From the NCBI GenBank assembly GCA_963070105.1, contig OY718805.1, forward strand, positions 3,654,001 through 3,718,000: a stretch of 64,000 bases of DNA, written 5' to 3'. This stretch comes from Litomosoides sigmodontis. Its lineage: Eukaryota > Nematoda > Chromadorea > Rhabditida > Onchocercidae. Below, in pieces: positions 62,664 to 64,000 of this stretch (positions are counted from its first letter, which is position 1; the number at the start of each line of letters is the position of its first letter). The position numbers and the translations under genes were made by a program. The notes below the pieces were generated by a model. It did no database searches. It had not been told where the DNA came from and worked only from the letters and a program-made list of their open reading frames with translations.

Positions 62664-64000
62664 TGTAAGTTCCTAACTATCACTCTACTCAGTTTTAAAA
62701 TTTACTTCAACCTTAAAATTATTTCGCGCCTATCGTTGTTATATCTTTATTTTTTTCATGAACGAACCGGATTTGCACTCCATTTAAATTTGATAAGAAA
62801 AACATAAATTGTTGAAAGAGATTGAAGCATTATTATTGTGATGAAAAAAACCACAACTGCAAAAGCTGAAATGCATTTGAAGCAAAATGAATGATGGCTT
62901 TAGGGTAGAGAAACACTTGCAAATGAAATACAAGCAAAATATCTCAAAATTAGCCTTAGAGTGTGATCAGGCCAGTATATTTTCTGACATTGTTTAGGTT
63001 AAGAATTTATTTAATGATTTGTTATGAAATTGAACTTTATCGACCTGGATTTCTTTCTTACTCATAGTCTGAATTATGTTTTGAGATCAGGAACTCGCAT
63101 CATTATTTTGTGGCTGCAACAAAATAACTAAGGTGACATCGGTTCATTAATTCCATAATGATATTTGCAAAATTTTTTGGTTACTTTTATCATTTTCCCA
63201 TAATGAATAGAAGAAATAGCTATTTTTTACGCCTTGGCAAAAAAGAATGAGGGAGAGGAAAATTTCAATACTGTCTTTTATTTCTTACGAATGAGATTAT
63301 CAGTAGACAAACCATCAATGAAAGTAGTGGTGCCCACATAATAGCTATAGCGTAAGTCGAGAAATTCATCAGCAATTAGTCTTTTGGGTCATTTCCCAAT
63401 CAAGCAACAATTAAATTCAACTAGATTTGATAGACTTATTGGCAGATAAAAAGATTTGTTTCGGGAAAAATGTAAGTTATTATAAGCTTTTCACTGATGG
63501 ATTTTTCTCGTTTATTGTCAACTCATTTTCAAATAGCACATACAAATTATATGACGATTAGGGCCACTAGAATGTTTGTTTTGTTATTTTTTTGGAAACA
63601 GAAAGAAGCTATGATGTGGTAGATTCAACTGGAATAACTTCATAATTGTATGTGCCCATTGGCATTTCAGTGAAAATCCGGAGTGCCTGGGAGTGATTCT
63701 ACACCGTCTCCTACTGTATTGCATTACAGTAGGAGATGGTGTAGAATCATTTAATAAGCTGGAGTGAAAATGAAGTCCTATGAGTGATAACTAGCTGAGT
63801 CAAAAGATTATCGAATTTTGCGATTCAAATTAAAGAGTTCTATCTATGGAAAGAAATTTAAATTTCAAATGCCCCAAAACTTGCGACTATAGGCTTCCAT
63901 TTTCCCGCATTACTTATGTGCCCAAATACTATGAATATTTCTGGATATGTTTTTCTCAGGGATGCAGCTGCCTGTTGATGCAACAGTAAACTTAGGAATA
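62664..64000. other. Region downstream of cki-2
   Basis: AT-rich DNA without a supported exon up to the window edge, containing a long hairpin at 63692-63751. The end of the cki-2 transcript could not be placed. Confidence 0.5.
63692..63751. ncRNA. Hairpin with miRNA-precursor-like geometry (candidate)
   Basis: Two 24-nt arms (63695-63718 and 63725-63748) are complementary except for one G/T that pairs as G-U in RNA, with a 6-nt loop (TTGCAT). Pairing extends three bases further (A-T, G-U, T-A). The total is about 60 nt, a pre-miRNA-like length. It is almost too perfect for a typical nematode miRNA, so a foldback repeat remains equally likely. I do not recognise the arm sequence. Confidence 0.45.

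Overview
The window reads as nuclear DNA of a nematode, most likely a clade III (spirurid/filarial-type) worm. It is AT-rich. Every recognisable gene is split by short GT-AG introns with nematode-style TTTCAG acceptors. Two genes have an acceptor a few bases before the start codon, as expected for spliced-leader trans-splicing. Five products (TDP-1, CDK-11, WDR-31 and two CIP/KIP inhibitors) belong to families whose C. elegans members I recall lying on chromosome II. That synteny is from memory and unchecked. I spliced all models by hand, using homology and reading phase.

Layout. 0-2.3 kb: 3' half of TTI1 (+). 3.3-4.0 kb: end of a fasciclin (FAS1) gene with an in-frame TGA (+). 4.5-7.6 kb: unrecognised basic Ser/Thr-rich protein with a PP1-docking-like KTVRF motif (+). 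9.7-12.9 kb: NPL4, 5' end not found (+). 13.9-15.8 kb: secreted cysteine-rich protein (+). 16.7-20.6 kb: TDP-43 homolog (-). 22.0-27.1 kb: CDK11/PITSLRE kinase (+), divergent from tdp-1. 29.2-32.0 kb: WDR31 homolog (-). 32.0-50.1 kb: an 18-kb stretch without a convincing gene, rich in microsatellites and CT/GA tracts, with a cluster of GATA-type palindromes and a GC-richer island at 45.6-48.3 kb. 50.1-51.2 kb: p27-type CDK inhibitor (+). 51.2-59.8 kb: a second non-coding expanse. 59.8-62.7 kb: a second, divergent p27-type CDK inhibitor (+).

The left half is a compact housekeeping block: checkpoint-kinase assembly (TTI1), p97 ubiquitin extraction (NPL4), RNA processing (TDP-1, CDK11) and cilia (WDR31). 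The right half is dominated by the tandem inhibitor pair, whose members share an intron at the same codon position. They sit in about 26 kb of non-coding DNA, an arrangement that suggests a developmental regulatory domain controlling cell-cycle exit. No transposase, reverse transcriptase, rRNA, convincing tRNA or CRISPR array was seen. Several near-perfect hairpins (27.7, 40.4, 63.7 kb and others) are unexplained.
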